Shown one piece after another: positions 31,940 through 33,093 of a stretch of 33,093 nt of DNA (the first letter of the stretch is position 1; every line of letters starts with the position of its first letter). The stretch is from the NCBI GenBank assembly GCA_947573965.1, contig CANPHV010000006.1:1-33093 (forward strand), read 5' to 3'. The notes under the pieces are model-generated. The model saw only the letters and a program-made list of their open reading frames with translations. It was not told where the DNA came from and did no database searches. Position numbers and translations under genes: made by a program. The DNA comes from an uncultured Clostridium sp. (GTDB taxonomy: Bacteria; Bacillota; Clostridia; TANB77; CAG-508).

Positions 31940-32938
31940 GTGAATTTTATTTTAAAAAGAAGGTTGAAATATAAAACGAAACAAAAGTTAAAGTATTTTA
32001 ATGTTGTGGTTTTATCAGCCAGTTTAATGATTGGGGTTGTGTCTATCAAACATAAACCAATGTACCGAGTTAGCATCTCAGGAACAGAATTAGGTTATGT
32101 GCAAAATAAAGAGGCATTAGAAGAGCAAGTAAAAACAAGCATCTTGCAAGAAACGAAAAAGAATGTAGACAATATTCAAATTCAGACAATACCAGAATAT
32201 CAATTGACCTTTGTAGATAGAACCGTTGCATCAACCGAAGAAGAAATAGTTAACACCGTAAAACAAGAAACGGAAGTTACGTATAAATATTATGAACTTG
32301 CTTTGAACAATGAACCAGTCGATGCCGTAGATACTTTGGAAGAAGCAGAGGATTTGGTAAATAAAATCAAAGAGGAAAATCAGGACGTATTAGAATTAAG
32401 TATTGTGGAAAAATATACACAAAAGGAAGAAGAAGTTAAAACAAGTGATATAGAAGTAGCCAAAAACGATGTGCAATTGAAAATTACAGAAAAAATGGAA
32501 GCATTAGAAAAACAAAAAGAAGAGGAAGAAAGAGTAAATCGTATGCCAGAAATTAATGGAATTAAGCTTGCTTGTACACCAATTTCAGGAACGATAACTT
32601 CAAGATATGGTGTTAGTAGTAGAATTAGAAGTTCAAACCATACAGGCCTAGATATTGCAGCTTCAACAGGTACATCGATTAAGGCTGTAGCATCTGGAAC
32701 GGTAACCCAAGCTAGTTACCAAGGTTCTTATGGTAAATTAGTGAAAATTAATCATGGAAATGGATTGGAAACGTGGTATGCTCATACTAGCAAGATGTAT
32801 GTGTCAGTAGGAGAATACGTAGAAGCAGGAGAAGTGATTGCAGCGGTTGGCTCTACGGGGAATTCGACAGGTCCTCATTTACATTTAGAGGTTAGAGTTA
32901 ATGGAGAGCATGTAAATCCACAAAATTATTTATATTAA
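31940..32938 (+). CDS. Membrane-anchored M23-family metallopeptidase
   Basis: About 332 residues. After a basic N-terminus a single membrane helix (FNVVVLSASLMIGVVSI) anchors the protein outside the cell. Residues about 45-190 hold two alpha/beta units (VSISGTELGYVQNKEALEEQVK; LALNNEPVDAVDTLEEAEDLVNKI) typical of clostridial M23 proteins. A coiled-coil Lys/Glu linker follows, then the LytM/M23 domain with the zinc ligands His and Asp (SNHTGLDIAAS) and the HxH motif (GPHLHLEVR). It would cut peptidoglycan cross-bridges. The start is uncertain: an in-frame TTG at 31928 lies before the AAAAGGAG site, the GTG at 31940 lies very close behind it, and the ATT at 31949 has the best spacing. I report the GTG. 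Confidence 0.85.
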   Translation: MNFILKRRLKYKTKQKLKYFNVVVLSASLMIGVVSIKHKPMYRVSISGTELGYVQNKEALEEQVKTSILQETKKNVDNIQIQTIPEYQLTFVDRTVASTEEEIVNTVKQETEVTYKYYELALNNEPVDAVDTLEEAEDLVNKIKEENQDVLELSIVEKYTQKEEEVKTSDIEVAKNDVQLKITEKMEALEKQKEEEERVNRMPEINGIKLACTPISGTITSRYGVSSRIRSSNHTGLDIAASTGTSIKAVASGTVTQASYQGSYGKLVKINHGNGLETWYAHTSKMYVSVGEYVEAGEVIAAVGSTGNSTGPHLHLEVRVNGEHVNPQNYLY

Positions 32939-32942
32939 TAAA

Positions 32943-32977
32943 GAAGTGCAGTGCCAAAAAGGCTACTGTGCTTTTTT
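32943..32977 (+). terminator. Terminator of the M23 peptidase gene
   Basis: GAAGTGCAGTGCC pairs imperfectly with GGCTACTGTGC around an A5 loop (32943-32971), followed by six T residues. The rest of the window (32978-33093) shows no gene that I can support. Confidence 0.7.
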
Positions 32978-33093
32978 GTTGTATTTCAATTTATGTTTTA
33001 ATTTGTGTGGAAATTTTTAAGATTATTGTGTAGAAAACTATGTCTTATTACCCGACAGTTTTTTGAAAAAAGGAGAATTGCAAAAAAACACCA

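Noticed and set aside
33069..33093. Start of a further gene at the right edge (AAAGGAG then TTG)
   Set aside because: Spacing is only two bases and just four codons are visible, so there is nothing to support a gene call.

Overview
This is a low-GC, AT-rich Gram-positive anaerobe. The signs are strong AGGAGG-type ribosome sites, a dnaG-rpoD pair, a YtaF-type sporulation membrane protein, a PdaB-like deacetylase, pyruvate formate-lyase with its activase, and the pilin-like leader GITLIALVITI that is common in Clostridia. The best guess is an uncultured gut-type Clostridia lineage. No rRNA, tRNA, CRISPR array or transposase gene is visible.

Layout. Positions 1-3.1 kb hold a candidate short transcript, ytaF (minus) and a large pilin-like protein with GLUG-type repeats. 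From 3.1 to 8.3 kb are a P-type Ca2+ ATPase, a DUF4143-type ATPase behind three 33-bp-spaced direct repeats, and a second pilin-like gene. From 8.4 to 12.7 kb are dnaG, rpoD and an MscS-type channel. From 12.8 to 17.5 kb are a two-component pair, a DUF4190 protein, and an ECF sigma factor overlapping its probable membrane anti-sigma partner. From 17.6 to 22.2 kb are a Nudix protein (minus), a deacetylase, an unknown protein, a double-OB SSB-like protein and a GT-C-like membrane protein. From 22.2 to 27.0 kb are lspA, a RluD-type synthase, a Zn-phospholipase-C-like protein, an RsuA/RluB-type synthase, an S1 protein and an uncharacterised protein. From 27.0 to 31.6 kb, on the minus strand, are a KilA-N protein, pflA, pflB and an XRE regulator. 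An M23 peptidase follows at 31.9 kb.

The main result concerns the codon CGG. Five genes look frameshifted (Ca2+ ATPase, second pilin-like gene, deacetylase, S1 protein, and pflA twice). All six breaks have the same form: an in-frame CGG followed by A or G, where skipping the C (+1) reads a glycine codon GGA or GGG and restores the conserved frame. I checked every CGG in the window by eye. In about 9,800 codons, CGG is in frame only at these six points; dozens of other CGG triplets are out of frame. CGT, CGC, CGA, AGA and AGG all serve as ordinary arginine codons. Random decay or sequencing error would not give this. The reading that fits best is that CGG is an unassigned or 'hungry' codon in this lineage and acts as a +1 frameshift signal, so these five genes are probably intact. 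This is inference from sequence; tRNA content and protein data would decide it.

Other structure worth attention: a perfect 33-bp inverted repeat between pflB and pflA whose GGGGACGG core recurs in a hairpin before the ATPase; a perfect 32-bp palindrome inside the KilA-N gene; a C-rich 23-bp tandem repeat before the ECF sigma gene; and a sigma-E-like promoter before the deacetylase.
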